A DNA stretch of 64,000 nucleotides from Clostridium cylindrosporum DSM 605 (GTDB taxonomy: Bacteria; Bacillota; Clostridia; Clostridiales; Caloramatoraceae). Shown here in pieces: positions 47,431 to 56,927 of the stretch (positions are counted from its first letter, which is position 1; every line of letters starts with the position of its first letter). The stretch is from assembly GCF_001047375.1 (NCBI RefSeq), contig NZ_LFVU01000002.1, positions 1-64,000 on the forward strand. The letters are read 5' to 3'. The position numbers were made by a program, and so were the translations under genes. The notes under the pieces were generated by a model, which did no database searches, was not told the DNA's origin, and saw only the letters and a list, made by a program, of their open reading frames with translations.

Positions 47431-48957
47431 TTACATTTTAAATAATGCTAATATCTCATCAGCACGTATTTCTTCTAAATTTTCTAATGTATCAATAAAC
47501 TTTAAAACATCTTTACTTACTTTTATTTTTTCAGACTTATTTTTAACTACTTCAATAAATTTCATAGCATCCTGAACTTTAACACTATTGCCAAATACGG
47601 ATAGTATTGAGAATTCTAGCAATCCATAATAAATATCCTCATATTTAACGAAACTTAAATATCCATCTATATTTTTTATAATTAGATCACAAATTTCTTC
47701 AATACATTCATTTATCCTAAGTATGTTATCTTCATATAGAAAATCAATTGTATCTATTTTATCAAAACATGATGCAATTTTCTTCATAAGGTCGTTTTTA
47801 ATATATTTAGAAGCACTCTTAAACTTCTCATCTAATTTCTTAAATCCATAGCTATTAAAATACATATTTCTAATAAACTCAACAAAATTTTCAAAGTCCT
47901 CTTCATTTGACTTTGACTCTATAGCAAAAAGCATCCTAAAGAACAAATTCCATTGAAGTTCACTATTAATTGATTTAAGAAGTTTATTTCCGAATATCTT
48001 TGAAAATCTATCTTCAAAAACTATTTCTCTATCAAATATAATCTCACTATTGAAAGATATATCCGTCTTTCCAACTTCATTTATTCTAGTTAAAATTTTC
48101 AAAAGTACTTCGGTATAATCATCTGCTTCCAGAACACTATTTTTCATAGTAATATATTTTATTATTATATAGGAAGCTTTTCTAAAGTCCACAATGAATC
48201 CTAGGCTATTTTTCATCTTTGTTGAAAATACATCATAAAGAATCTTAGCCAAAAGCGATTCAATCTGTTCACGTCTTGTGTCAATATCAGAGGTGTTTTC
48301 ACCATTAAAATAATTATCTATAACTAAAAGTTGATTATCAATCATAGTAAGATTATTTTTTATAGATCCCATAATTTCCTTGAAAAAATTATCATTTAGT
48401 ATATAGTTATAATTTTTATATATTATTTTATGTTCAATATCTCCCCAAAACATATTAACAATAGACTTTATTTGAAGTTCAAAATTAAAAATCTTGTTTC
48501 TATAAGTGTATTTTCCATCTATTCGATATATTTTAAATCCATTTTTTTGCTCCTCTGGCTGTATAGTTTTAAGTTGGAGCTTAACATTTTCATTATCACT
48601 GCTATAAAAATATCCATTTGAATCATTTAACTTTAACTTTTTCCTAAGAAATTTATGGATTGATTTTTCATCTTCAATAAATCTACATTCTATTCGAACA
48701 CCAATTAAATCAGATAAATTCTCTATAACCTCACAGGGTTTTTCATATCTTTTATAATACTCATTTCTTAATATCTTTTCTCTTAAACTAGTAGCAGATT
48801 TTACTCTTGAAACTGAATTTATAAAACCTTTATCTTCATCTATTAATAAATTTTCAAAATAATTTTCTAAATCTAAAGATGCCTCTTGTAGTTCACTTCC
48901 TAGGTCATCCAATATTTCTATCACTTCATCAACATAGTTAAATATTTTTAGTCTCAT
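47431..48957 (-). CDS. divergent RelA/SpoT-domain protein with long C-terminal extension
   Basis: 508 residues. Residues 45-200 follow a nucleotide pyrophosphokinase core: SRVKSATSLREK (R-x-K-x3-S), ENLSDLIGVRIECRF, FNFELQIKSIVNMFWGDIEHKIIY. The conserved G-Y-R-S-L/Y-H stretch is degraded to GFKIYRI, so normal guanine stacking may be lost. Residues 200-508 are a helical region I do not recognise, unlike the TGS/ACT tail of long Rel proteins. No hydrolase domain is seen. Activity could be altered alarmone synthesis, tRNA pyrophosphorylation as in toxSAS, or none; no antitoxin is evident beside it. GTG-free ATG start with a GGGGGTA site. Confidence 0.75.
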   Translation of the reverse strand: MRLKIFNYVDEVIEILDDLGSELQEASLDLENYFENLLIDEDKGFINSVSRVKSATSLREKILRNEYYKRYEKPCEVIENLSDLIGVRIECRFIEDEKSIHKFLRKKLKLNDSNGYFYSSDNENVKLQLKTIQPEEQKNGFKIYRIDGKYTYRNKIFNFELQIKSIVNMFWGDIEHKIIYKNYNYILNDNFFKEIMGSIKNNLTMIDNQLLVIDNYFNGENTSDIDTRREQIESLLAKILYDVFSTKMKNSLGFIVDFRKASYIIIKYITMKNSVLEADDYTEVLLKILTRINEVGKTDISFNSEIIFDREIVFEDRFSKIFGNKLLKSINSELQWNLFFRMLFAIESKSNEEDFENFVEFIRNMYFNSYGFKKLDEKFKSASKYIKNDLMKKIASCFDKIDTIDFLYEDNILRINECIEEICDLIIKNIDGYLSFVKYEDIYYGLLEFSILSVFGNSVKVQDAMKFIEVVKNKSEKIKVSKDVLKFIDTLENLEEIRADEILALFKM

Positions 48958-49182
48958 AGCTACCCCCTTATGCTATTAAACTTATAAATAGAGTTATAGC
49001 ATATACTTATTATTTAAAATAATATTTAAATAATTTTCTTCCTAATTAAGTAAATATTATCAAAATATACTTATACTTATATAAATACTCTTAAATTTAG
49101 TTTAAAATACCTAATTTTTAAATTAAATTAATAATTATCTGTTATAATTAATTATTAATGATACCTTTTAACAAAAATTCCA

Positions 49183-49211
49183 TTGACATATAAATAAAAT
49201 TCTTATATGAT
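49183..49211 (+). promoter_or_regulatory. promoter of the Mn riboswitch-ATPase unit
   Basis: TTGACA (49183-49188), 17 bases, TATGAT (49206-49211). The transcript would start about 49218, just before the aptamer. Confidence 0.7.
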
Positions 49212-49221
49212 GATATTTATT

Positions 49222-49358
49222 AAAGGGGAGTAGTTCAAAATATAACATCAACAATCTCGATTTTTATAATCTGGTGTTATATACCAATTTTGTTGGTTAC
49301 GAGACTTTTAATATAATTCTTATAAATGGGGAATTATATTAAGGGTCTCTTTTTTTAT
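49222..49358 (+). promoter_or_regulatory. yybP-ykoY manganese riboswitch
   Basis: The conserved opening AAAGGGGAGTAG is at 49222-49233. A paired arm (ATAACATCA/TGGTGTTAT) and the closing GAGAC...GGTCTC helix follow, then a T run. The terminator stem is long: AATATAATTC (49309-49318) pairs with GAATTATATT and is extended by GAGAC/GTCTC. Mn2+ binding is known to favour readthrough in this class. It sits directly before a P-type ATPase, its classic target. The rest of the 48958-49380 gap is AT-rich without a gene. Confidence 0.85.
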
Positions 49359-49380
49359 TATGTCACGAAGGGAGATAAAA

Positions 49381-51990
49381 ATGGAAAAATATTTTCTTAA
49401 ATCAAAGGAAACAGTTTTAGAAGAGTTCAATGTATCCCAAGGTACTGGGTTATCTACAAACCAAGTAGAGTCAAGTATAAGTAAACATGGATATAACGAA
49501 CTATTAGAAACAAAAAAAGATAGCCTAATTAAGGTGTTTTTTGATCAGTTCAAAGACTTATCTGTAATCATTCTAATAATTGCTGCCTTAATATCTATGT
49601 TTATGAAAAATGTAGAAAGTACAATTGTTATTTTCGCTGTACTCATATTAAATGCAATACTTGGAACAGTTCAGCATGTCAAGGCAGAAAAGTCCTTAGA
49701 TGCACTAAAATCCCTTTCCTCTCCTAAGGCTAAGGTTCTTAGAAACGGAGAAAAAATTGAAATAGTATCAAGGGATGTAGCCGTAGGTGATATTCTTTTG
49801 CTTGAGGCAGGAGACTTTGTTACTGCAGATGCTAGAATAATTGAAAACTATTCCCTTAGTGTAAATGAAAGTTCTTTAACAGGAGAAGCTGAAAATGTAT
49901 TAAAAACATCAGATGATATATCTAATGAGAATATACCTTTAGGAGATCAGAAAAATATGGTATTTTCAGGTACACTTGTTACATATGGAAGAGCTACAGC
50001 TGTTGTATGTGCAACTGGTATGAATACTGAAATAGGCAAAATAGCTTCTCTGCTAAATACAGCTAAGGAAAAGAAGACTCCTCTTCAAGTTAGTCTTGAT
50101 GATTTCGGCAAAAAGTTAGCTATAGGTGTTATACTAGTATGTATTCTTGTTTTTTTCCTAACAGTTTATAGAGGATCAACCTTAATTGATTCCTTAATGT
50201 TTGCAGTAGCACTTGCAGTTGCTGCTATTCCTGAGGCTTTAAGCTCTATAGTTACTATAGTTCTTGCACTAGGAACACAAAAAATGGCTAAACAAAATGC
50301 AATCATAAGAAATCTTAAAGCTGTTGAGGGTCTAGGTTCTGTATCAATTATTTGTTCCGATAAAACAGGAACCCTAACTCAAAATAAGATGACAGTTAAA
50401 GGCGCTTATGTAAATGACACTATGCTATCTATCGAAGAAATAAATATAAATAATCATTCTGAAAAATTCTTAATTGACTCTAGTGTACTTTGTAATGATT
50501 CAGAATCTGAGGGCGGTAAGGAAATAGGCGATCCTACGGAGGTTGCCCTTGTGAATCTTGCTCAAACATTAAACCTTAAAACTAAGGATATTAGAGATGC
50601 ATTCCCAAGAATAGCAGAAATACCTTTTGATTCTGATAGAAAACTTATGAGTACCTTGAATAAAATTGATAATAAACACCTACTTTTAACAAAAGGCGCC
50701 GTAGATGTTATGCTTCCAAAAATGAAAAGTATACATATTGAAGGCGAAGTACTTGACTTTACATCTGAACACAGAGAAAAAGTTGAAGAAGCTAATAAAA
50801 GTTTTTCTGAAAATGGATTACGTGTACTTGCTTTTGGATATAAAGAAATGTCTTCATCTACTGACATTTCAACAAATGATGAAAAAGACTTTATATTCCT
50901 TGGATTAGTTTCTATGATAGACCCACCAAGAGTAGAGTCAAAGATGGCGGTTTCTGATTGTAAAACTGCTGGTATTAAAGCAATAATGATTACTGGAGAC
51001 CATAAAATCACTGCTTCAGCAATAGCTAGGGAAATTGGTATACTCGAAGATGGTGATGAGGCAATAGATGGGATAGAACTTGATTCTATGTCAGATGAAG
51101 AGCTTAAAAATAGAATACGAAATATATCTGTTTATGCTAGAGTTTCTCCCGAACATAAAATAAGAATAGTAAAAGCATTCCAAGAACTTGGTGAAATAGT
51201 AGCTATGACGGGAGATGGTGTTAATGACGCACCTGCACTAAAACAAGCTGATATTGGTATATCAATGGGTATAACTGGTACTGAAGTTGCTAAGGATGCT
51301 TCTTCAATGATATTAACAGATGATAACTTTGCTACAATAATAAAATCAGTTGCTAATGGAAGAAACATATACACAAATATACAAAATGCTATTAAGTTCC
51401 TACTTTCAGGTAACACAGCTGGTATATTTGCTGTTCTATATGCTTCACTTGCTATGTTACCTACTCCATTTGCACCTGTACACCTATTATTTATTAATCT
51501 GTTAACTGATAGCTTACCTGCAGTAGCAATAGGTCTTGAAAAGCCTAAAAATGATTTACTTAAGCAAAAGCCTAGAAAATCAAATGAATCAATTTTGACT
51601 AAACCTATTATTAAGGCAATTGCTGTAGAAGGATTTATAATTGCTGTATGTACTATAATAGCGTACTATATAGGATCAAAAAGTGGAGATAAACATGTTG
51701 CTTCAACAATGGCGTTTTCTACACTTTGTCTTGCAAGACTTTTCCATGGATTTAACTGTAGATGGACTAAATCTTTATTTAAAATCGGGTTCTTCTCAAA
51801 TAAATATACTTGGTATGCATTTATTGTAGGTTCTGCACTTCTTGCTATAGTTTTAAGTGTTCCACCATTTATGAGAATATTTGAAACTGTTGCATTAACA
51901 GGAGAACAAGCAGGATATATGTTACTATTAGCATTTATCCCAACAATTATTATTCAAACATATAAAGTAATAGTTAATGATAGAAAATAA
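49381..51990 (+). CDS. P-type cation ATPase (Ca2+/Mn2+ type), Mn riboswitch-controlled
   Basis: Inner-membrane P2-type ATPase, 869 residues from ATG 49381 (after AAGGGAG). It shows the N-terminal cation ATPase domain, actuator LTGEA (about 165), M4 ion site IPEAL (about 287), phosphorylation site CSDKTGTLT (about 323), ITGDHK, GDGVNDAPALKQAD (about 610), and M6 NLLTDSLPA; ten helices in all. The layout is that of SERCA/PMR1 and YoaB-like pumps. The riboswitch upstream implies export of excess Mn2+, although Ca2+ is the family default. Confidence 0.93.
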   Translation: MEKYFLKSKETVLEEFNVSQGTGLSTNQVESSISKHGYNELLETKKDSLIKVFFDQFKDLSVIILIIAALISMFMKNVESTIVIFAVLILNAILGTVQHVKAEKSLDALKSLSSPKAKVLRNGEKIEIVSRDVAVGDILLLEAGDFVTADARIIENYSLSVNESSLTGEAENVLKTSDDISNENIPLGDQKNMVFSGTLVTYGRATAVVCATGMNTEIGKIASLLNTAKEKKTPLQVSLDDFGKKLAIGVILVCILVFFLTVYRGSTLIDSLMFAVALAVAAIPEALSSIVTIVLALGTQKMAKQNAIIRNLKAVEGLGSVSIICSDKTGTLTQNKMTVKGAYVNDTMLSIEEININNHSEKFLIDSSVLCNDSESEGGKEIGDPTEVALVNLAQTLNLKTKDIRDAFPRIAEIPFDSDRKLMSTLNKIDNKHLLLTKGAVDVMLPKMKSIHIEGEVLDFTSEHREKVEEANKSFSENGLRVLAFGYKEMSSSTDISTNDEKDFIFLGLVSMIDPPRVESKMAVSDCKTAGIKAIMITGDHKITASAIAREIGILEDGDEAIDGIELDSMSDEELKNRIRNISVYARVSPEHKIRIVKAFQELGEIVAMTGDGVNDAPALKQADIGISMGITGTEVAKDASSMILTDDNFATIIKSVANGRNIYTNIQNAIKFLLSGNTAGIFAVLYASLAMLPTPFAPVHLLFINLLTDSLPAVAIGLEKPKNDLLKQKPRKSNESILTKPIIKAIAVEGFIIAVCTIIAYYIGSKSGDKHVASTMAFSTLCLARLFHGFNCRWTKSLFKIGFFSNKYTWYAFIVGSALLAIVLSVPPFMRIFETVALTGEQAGYMLLLAFIPTIIIQTYKVIVNDRK

Positions 51991-51991
51991 G

Positions 51992-52028
51992 TTAAAAGGC
52001 TATGGGTTAATCCCTTAGCCTTTTTATA
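51992..52028. terminator. bidirectional terminator ATPase / pyrophosphatase
   Basis: AAAAGGCTATGGG/CCCTTAGCCTTTT stem (one mismatch) with T run TTTTATAT. Confidence 0.75.
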
Positions 52029-53289
52029 TATCTATAATTTCATATATTACATCACCTTCTGCTTCTTTTAAGGTAAATCCAAGTAGAGCTGAGAATGTTT
52101 TAGCATAATTAATAATGTGTCCTTTTTTAAGCTTTACACCTTTTTTAATTCCCTTTCCTGATGCAATAAAGAGTGCATTATAATCCTCTTTTAGTGGACT
52201 ATATCCATGCTGCCCTATTGGATGTGGAAGAAACTCTAAGTAATCTCCATGAAACTCATCACTAAAATAATATCCCCTTGATGCTTCTATCATAAAACTA
52301 CAATTAGTATTTGCACCTAAGAATGCTGCCTCCTCTGTTGAGTAAATACTTTCAATTATTCCTTTATTCTTTAAGTCTTCTAGGATAGTTTTAACATTAT
52401 ATAAACTCTTCTTATCTTTAACATAAATATATCCACTTCCATCGCAACTATCGAAATATGCCTTATAATTCCTAAATAATCCCTTTGAGTCTACATCTAA
52501 AAGATTATTTTCTGAAAATAGTACATTCGGCTTAATCTTTATATGAGCATCAATTTGACTATGGTCTCCAAAAGCTATAATTGCAGTATCATCATACATA
52601 TAGGCTTCTTTTAAAGCAGAGATTATATTTTGAATCCTTATATCCAATCTATCAAGTGCTGCTTTAGCTTCAGGTGAATCTACTCCATAATCATGTCTTT
52701 GAGTATCTAAATCTATAAAATGTACAAGCATTAGATTAGGTCTTTTAGATTTTATAGTATGTGCAACTGATGCAGATACAAAATCATCTAGAAATGGCTG
52801 CTTTATTCCGCGTCTAAGCTTACCGAATCTCAGTTCTAAATCTATCATAAAAGCCTTACTACCTGATAATAAAAGCTTTAATGCATCTTTTTCATATTTT
52901 TTAGTTGCCCATATTTCTGGTAAGTTATAGTTGATTTTTGCCCCTGCAGCTACTGGCCATAAAAATGCTGCTGTTTTTAAACCATCTCTTCTTGCGGCAT
53001 CGTAAATCGTATCTCCACTAATATACTTTCTGTACCAATACCATTCTCTATCTAAGTTACCCTCATCTAAAACCTTATTTGATACTATGCCATGATTCTT
53101 AGGATATTTTCCAGTTACTACTGTTGCATGAACAGGATATGTTAAAGATGGATATACTGTTTCTACATTTTCTATGTAAGAACCTCTTTCAAGTAAAGAT
53201 TTAAACCCTTTGAGATTTTTAATATATTCAAAGTCATTAGAAGATAGTCCATCTAATGATAAAATTATTAAATGCTTTGGATTCTTCAT
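52024..53289 (-). CDS. type I phosphodiesterase/nucleotide pyrophosphatase-like hydrolase
   Basis: Alkaline-phosphatase-superfamily enzyme, 421 residues, apparently cytoplasmic (no signal peptide). Metal-site motifs are visible: LIILSLDGLSSNDF (about 8-20), SLTYPVHATVVTGKYPKNHGI (nucleophile Thr, about 68), LVHFIDLDTQRHDYG (about 185-198), IIAFGDHSQ (about 240), and a late His near QHGYSP. The family cleaves nucleotide or phosphodiester bonds; the natural substrate is unknown. Confidence 0.87.
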   Translation of the reverse strand: MKNPKHLIILSLDGLSSNDFEYIKNLKGFKSLLERGSYIENVETVYPSLTYPVHATVVTGKYPKNHGIVSNKVLDEGNLDREWYWYRKYISGDTIYDAARRDGLKTAAFLWPVAAGAKINYNLPEIWATKKYEKDALKLLLSGSKAFMIDLELRFGKLRRGIKQPFLDDFVSASVAHTIKSKRPNLMLVHFIDLDTQRHDYGVDSPEAKAALDRLDIRIQNIISALKEAYMYDDTAIIAFGDHSQIDAHIKIKPNVLFSENNLLDVDSKGLFRNYKAYFDSCDGSGYIYVKDKKSLYNVKTILEDLKNKGIIESIYSTEEAAFLGANTNCSFMIEASRGYYFSDEFHGDYLEFLPHPIGQHGYSPLKEDYNALFIASGKGIKKGVKLKKGHIINYAKTFSALLGFTLKEAEGDVIYEIIDI

Positions 53290-53350
53290 TATATCACCTC
53301 TTTACTTATAATGCCCCAAATCATGAAATATCAATAATTAATTATAAAAC

Positions 53351-53794
53351 TTATTTAACAAGTGTCATTTTTATGTGGGGAATTCCTACTTCATCATATA
53401 CTTCACCAATTTTAACAAACCCAATTGATTCGTATAATCTTGAGACATATTCCTGTGCAGATATTGTAATACTATTCTCATTCATTTCTTCAAATATAAA
53501 CTTTACTGCCTCTATCATCATTTTCTCAGCAATTCCTTTTTTTCTATGCTCTTTGGCTACAAGTACCCTTCCTATTGATGCATCTTTGTAGGCTGCCCCT
53601 GGCTTTAGTATCCTACAATATGCTATTATGTCTTCATCCTTTAAAAACACATGATAAGCATCTAAATCTATACCATCTAAATCCTCTTCATCTAAAATAT
53701 TTTGCTCTAAAATAAAAACATTTGCTCTAACCCTTGCTATACTGTATACTTCACTACTTGTTAAATCACTAAAATGCTTAATCTCAAACTTCAT
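53351..53794 (-). CDS. GNAT N-acetyltransferase, ElaA-like
   Basis: 147 residues. The N-terminal RARVNVFILEQN-type segment, the YCRILKPG strand and motif A IGRVLVAKEHRKKGIAEKMM (about 72-92) are typical of the ElaA/YjcF group; EYVSRLYESIGFVKIGEVYDEVGIPHIKM ends it. Acceptor unknown. It is 23 bases downstream of the Sel1 protein gene and may share its transcript. Confidence 0.88.
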   Translation of the reverse strand: MKFEIKHFSDLTSSEVYSIARVRANVFILEQNILDEEDLDGIDLDAYHVFLKDEDIIAYCRILKPGAAYKDASIGRVLVAKEHRKKGIAEKMMIEAVKFIFEEMNENSITISAQEYVSRLYESIGFVKIGEVYDEVGIPHIKMTLVK

Positions 53795-53817
53795 ATTATT
53801 ATTCCCTTCTATATAAA

Positions 53818-55308
53818 CTAAAATAAACTTTCATCAATATTCTCTATATTTAAGCTCTCTAAAATACTTTTAATTTCATAATTATCTTCTTCTACATTCT
53901 TTGACTTTAAAGCAAAATCAATATCTTCAATATATTTCTTAGCATCTTCACTACCTGCTGCTTCTGCAAGCTTATACCACTTTAGTGCTTTTTCAAAATT
54001 CTTTTCACATCCTATTCCTATTTCGTAAATCATACCTAAGGAAAGCTGCGACTCTACATCTGAAAGTTTGGCTGCCTTTTCATATAATTCTATAGCCTTT
54101 TTTATATCCTTTTCTACACCTAATCCATTTTTATACATAGATGCTAAATACCTAGTTGCAGCTTTATCTTCTTCTACTACACTTGAATATAACTTTATGG
54201 CTTTTTTATAATCACTTTTCACACCAATACCTAACCTAAACATGTTTCCTAGAAGAACAACTGGTATATCCTGTCCATTTGATATAAGATTCTTATAATT
54301 ATCAAAGTAAGGACTTAAATTCTTATCCCTATACATTCCCCTATTATAGTAATTTTGTATCATTGTTAGTGCATCTAAATTCCCAAGTGATACAGCCTTA
54401 TTATACCATTTTAATGCTAATTGATACTTTTCCTGCATATCATATAAATTTGCTAAATTAAGTATAGCCTCTTCCACTCCATCCCTTGCTCTTGCAAAAT
54501 CCTCTAATGAAAAAGTAATACCTTCTATATTTATTGCCTCTACTCTATCAATGCTTTCTATATATATAAATGTATCAGCTATTTGAACTTGTCCCTCAAA
54601 CAAAGCTACCTTACCGTATAAAGGAATAGTACTTTGTTCAATTGATAACTTTTTAATATCTTCTTTTCTTAGTCTTATAAATGATTTTACAATATCGCTT
54701 TTTATTTTAAACCACTTATAAAAACCTATCTTTATAGGAAGTATTTCAACATCCTCAATATATTTATCTTCTCTAAGTTTTACCGCACCTATATTTATAT
54801 ATGGTGTGTAATTAACTCTTTTTTCAAATTCTTCAAATGTTTCGTATTCTGCCTTCATAAGTACCAGTGTATTTACTTTCACAAGTCCTTTTTCTTCTTT
54901 TATATAGATATTATTAATATCACCATAAATTTTGCCATCAAAAACTTTTAATCTTGCAACCAAAGGATATTTTCCATTTTGTAGTTTACCTTCTATATTA
55001 TTTTTATCTATATAAACCAATGCTATTCTTGGAATGGAGAATTTGAAGTTTTGATATATAGAAAAATCCAAATATATCATATCAGTATAGTTATCATATC
55101 TTTCAATATCAAAATAAACTATACCTATCTCAATTTCTTGATATCCTTCTACTCTTTCTCTAAAACCTTCATAGGTTTCATTATCTCTTTTCAAGTATAC
55201 ATTTTCACTTTTTATATCAAAAAAATCTCTATTCACATCAAAAGGATTATGAATTTTACCAATTCTATTTTTTAATGAAGTATCTATAATCTTATAAAAG
55301 GTATTCAT
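53818..55308 (-). CDS. Sel1-repeat protein with duplicated N-terminal domain
   Basis: 496 residues, probably cytoplasmic. The N-terminal 260 residues contain two related units of about 110 residues: Y-E-x-F-x-x-R-V followed by IGIVYFD at about 45, and YETFEEFEKRV followed by NIGAVKL at about 150. Each unit ends in a V-A-L/K-VFDG-type strand. From about 285, Sel1/TPR-like repeats follow (ALKWYNKAVSLGN, AIKLYSSVVEED, AIELYEKAAKLSD, ALKWYKLAEAAG), a protein-interaction solenoid. Function unknown. No recognised enzyme domain. Confidence 0.75.
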   Translation of the reverse strand: MNTFYKIIDTSLKNRIGKIHNPFDVNRDFFDIKSENVYLKRDNETYEGFRERVEGYQEIEIGIVYFDIERYDNYTDMIYLDFSIYQNFKFSIPRIALVYIDKNNIEGKLQNGKYPLVARLKVFDGKIYGDINNIYIKEEKGLVKVNTLVLMKAEYETFEEFEKRVNYTPYINIGAVKLREDKYIEDVEILPIKIGFYKWFKIKSDIVKSFIRLRKEDIKKLSIEQSTIPLYGKVALFEGQVQIADTFIYIESIDRVEAINIEGITFSLEDFARARDGVEEAILNLANLYDMQEKYQLALKWYNKAVSLGNLDALTMIQNYYNRGMYRDKNLSPYFDNYKNLISNGQDIPVVLLGNMFRLGIGVKSDYKKAIKLYSSVVEEDKAATRYLASMYKNGLGVEKDIKKAIELYEKAAKLSDVESQLSLGMIYEIGIGCEKNFEKALKWYKLAEAAGSEDAKKYIEDIDFALKSKNVEEDNYEIKSILESLNIENIDESLF

Positions 55309-55440
55309 ATTTACCCCCCTTACCTTTAATTACAGTATAATTCAAAACTTCTTTAGTATGTAAGTAATATTTTGTTAAAAATCTTCGCAAAAAAAGTTAT
55401 CCTGCATAAGTATACACTTTTCAGAACAACTCATTTTATT

Positions 55441-56508
55441 CTAATACATTTCTTTCTTATATCTATCATAGACCCTATAAAGGTTATATGCATCATTTAA
55501 AGCATTATGCTGATCACCTTCAAATTCCTCTTCATATACTGATAGAGCCTTAATTAACGAAATAACCTGGTTGCTTCCCTCGTGATAATAACTAAACTCC
55601 TTTTGGAAATCTACATAATTTTTTCTAATTTGGTATATTAATTGATTATGATTTCCTTCTAGTGTACTATTGCTTTTTAGTGCTTTTATATCTTCTCTAC
55701 CCCAGCTCATAAATACTATCTTACCATCACCAAGCCATCTTTGCATATTCTTCATAGCATCCTTATAATCTATTCCCATGTCTACCTCTAATTGTGTAAG
55801 GCCTGTAATTTGAATACACCTTTCACTTAAAATCCTCTGTACCTTTGGCTTTATTACAGTATAAAACTTATGAACTGATTTAGTTTTAATATGGTACTTT
55901 ACAACTCCAATAGAAACTACTTCCCAATAGCCTAATGTATTATCTTTTCTATCAATACAATTCATTTCAACGTCGAAAAAAGCTAGGCTTTCACATCCAT
56001 CGCCTATTGCATCTTGAACTTTCCTAATTCTTTGTTTTTTTCTTGGAAGTTTGTATCCTTTTAGCTTTTTACCATTCTTTCCAAGTAAACTTTGTGAATA
56101 GAGTTTTTTAAATATCTCTTTACTTTTTTCATCATATCTTATACTCCAATTAGTACGTGAGTTAAGCATAAATCTTAACTTTTCTATATTACTAATTTTA
56201 AATTTACCCTTTGCTAAATTTAAATTTATAAACGCAGGGACTATCTTTTTATCAAAACTAATAATGTCTATAGGAATTTTTGATTCTTCCTTGGAGTTTA
56301 ATGACCTTTCAAGCTCTGAAAGTGAAGAAAATAACTCTCTAAAGGCTATATATTTTGCCAAAGAAGAATGCTCAATATCTGTAATCTTTTTATTTTTTCT
56401 AAATATTATATGTCCTTTATTATCAATTACAAGAATTCTTATACTTATTTCCTTTTTTACGTTTTTATATAGATCACTATAATAACAAATAAACTTGTTT
56501 ACTCCCAT
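55441..56508 (-). CDS. DEDDh-type 3'-5' exonuclease with unrecognised N-terminal domain
   Basis: 355 residues. The exonuclease part (about 175-350) has FFDVEMN (D-x-E), ERCIQITGLTQLEVD, MSWGREDIKAL (Asp), and QHNALNDAYNLYRVY (His and Asp), the DEDDh set of DnaQ/oligoribonuclease-like enzymes acting on RNA or DNA 3' ends. The first 165 residues (IRILVIDNKGHIIFRKN...SSLAKYIAFRELFSSL) have a strand-then-helix order like an RNase H fold but lack clear acidic ligands. Start ATG after GAAATAAATGGG-type leader. Confidence 0.82.
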   Translation of the reverse strand: MGVNKFICYYSDLYKNVKKEISIRILVIDNKGHIIFRKNKKITDIEHSSLAKYIAFRELFSSLSELERSLNSKEESKIPIDIISFDKKIVPAFINLNLAKGKFKISNIEKLRFMLNSRTNWSIRYDEKSKEIFKKLYSQSLLGKNGKKLKGYKLPRKKQRIRKVQDAIGDGCESLAFFDVEMNCIDRKDNTLGYWEVVSIGVVKYHIKTKSVHKFYTVIKPKVQRILSERCIQITGLTQLEVDMGIDYKDAMKNMQRWLGDGKIVFMSWGREDIKALKSNSTLEGNHNQLIYQIRKNYVDFQKEFSYYHEGSNQVISLIKALSVYEEEFEGDQHNALNDAYNLYRVYDRYKKEMY

Positions 56509-56598
56509 TTATTTCACCTTTAAAATAAGAATTTGTTTTAATCCACAGAAATAAGTATAACACTTTTTATATAGGTATTACAAACTAGGTAATTTGAA

Positions 56599-56898
56599 TT
56601 ATAAATTCTCCCTAGCTTTATCAGTTAATATATATATGGATAATGCACCACTATGTTCTAAGGTAACACTGTCCATTTTCTTTAAAAGAACACCTGCTTC
56701 TTGAAGTTCCTTTCCTAAACTATCTGTCATATCTCTATTTTTTAGAGTTACATATTCTTTATTCATTTTATAGCCAATATCAACAGTTGGAGAAAGAATA
56801 GCCTTCCCATTTTCATCATAAATTTTAAATTCTGTATTACCATTTTCATATTTACTAAATATAATATTACAATTTTGACCGTTAAATTTTATTTCCAT
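56599..56898 (-). CDS. small conserved-looking protein of unknown function
   Basis: 99 residues from ATG 56898 (nine bases after GGGAG). Beta-rich: FNGQNCNIIFSKYENGNTEFKIYDENGKAILSPT, then a helical stretch (DSLGKELQEAGVLLKKM). No membrane helix. It lies 29 bases downstream of nrdB on the same strand and could be the last gene of the nrd transcript. Family not recognised. Confidence 0.65.
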   Translation of the reverse strand: MEIKFNGQNCNIIFSKYENGNTEFKIYDENGKAILSPTVDIGYKMNKEYVTLKNRDMTDSLGKELQEAGVLLKKMDSVTLEHSGALSIYILTDKARENL

Positions 56899-56927
56899 TT
56901 TTAACATCTCCCTTTATCTTAATTATA

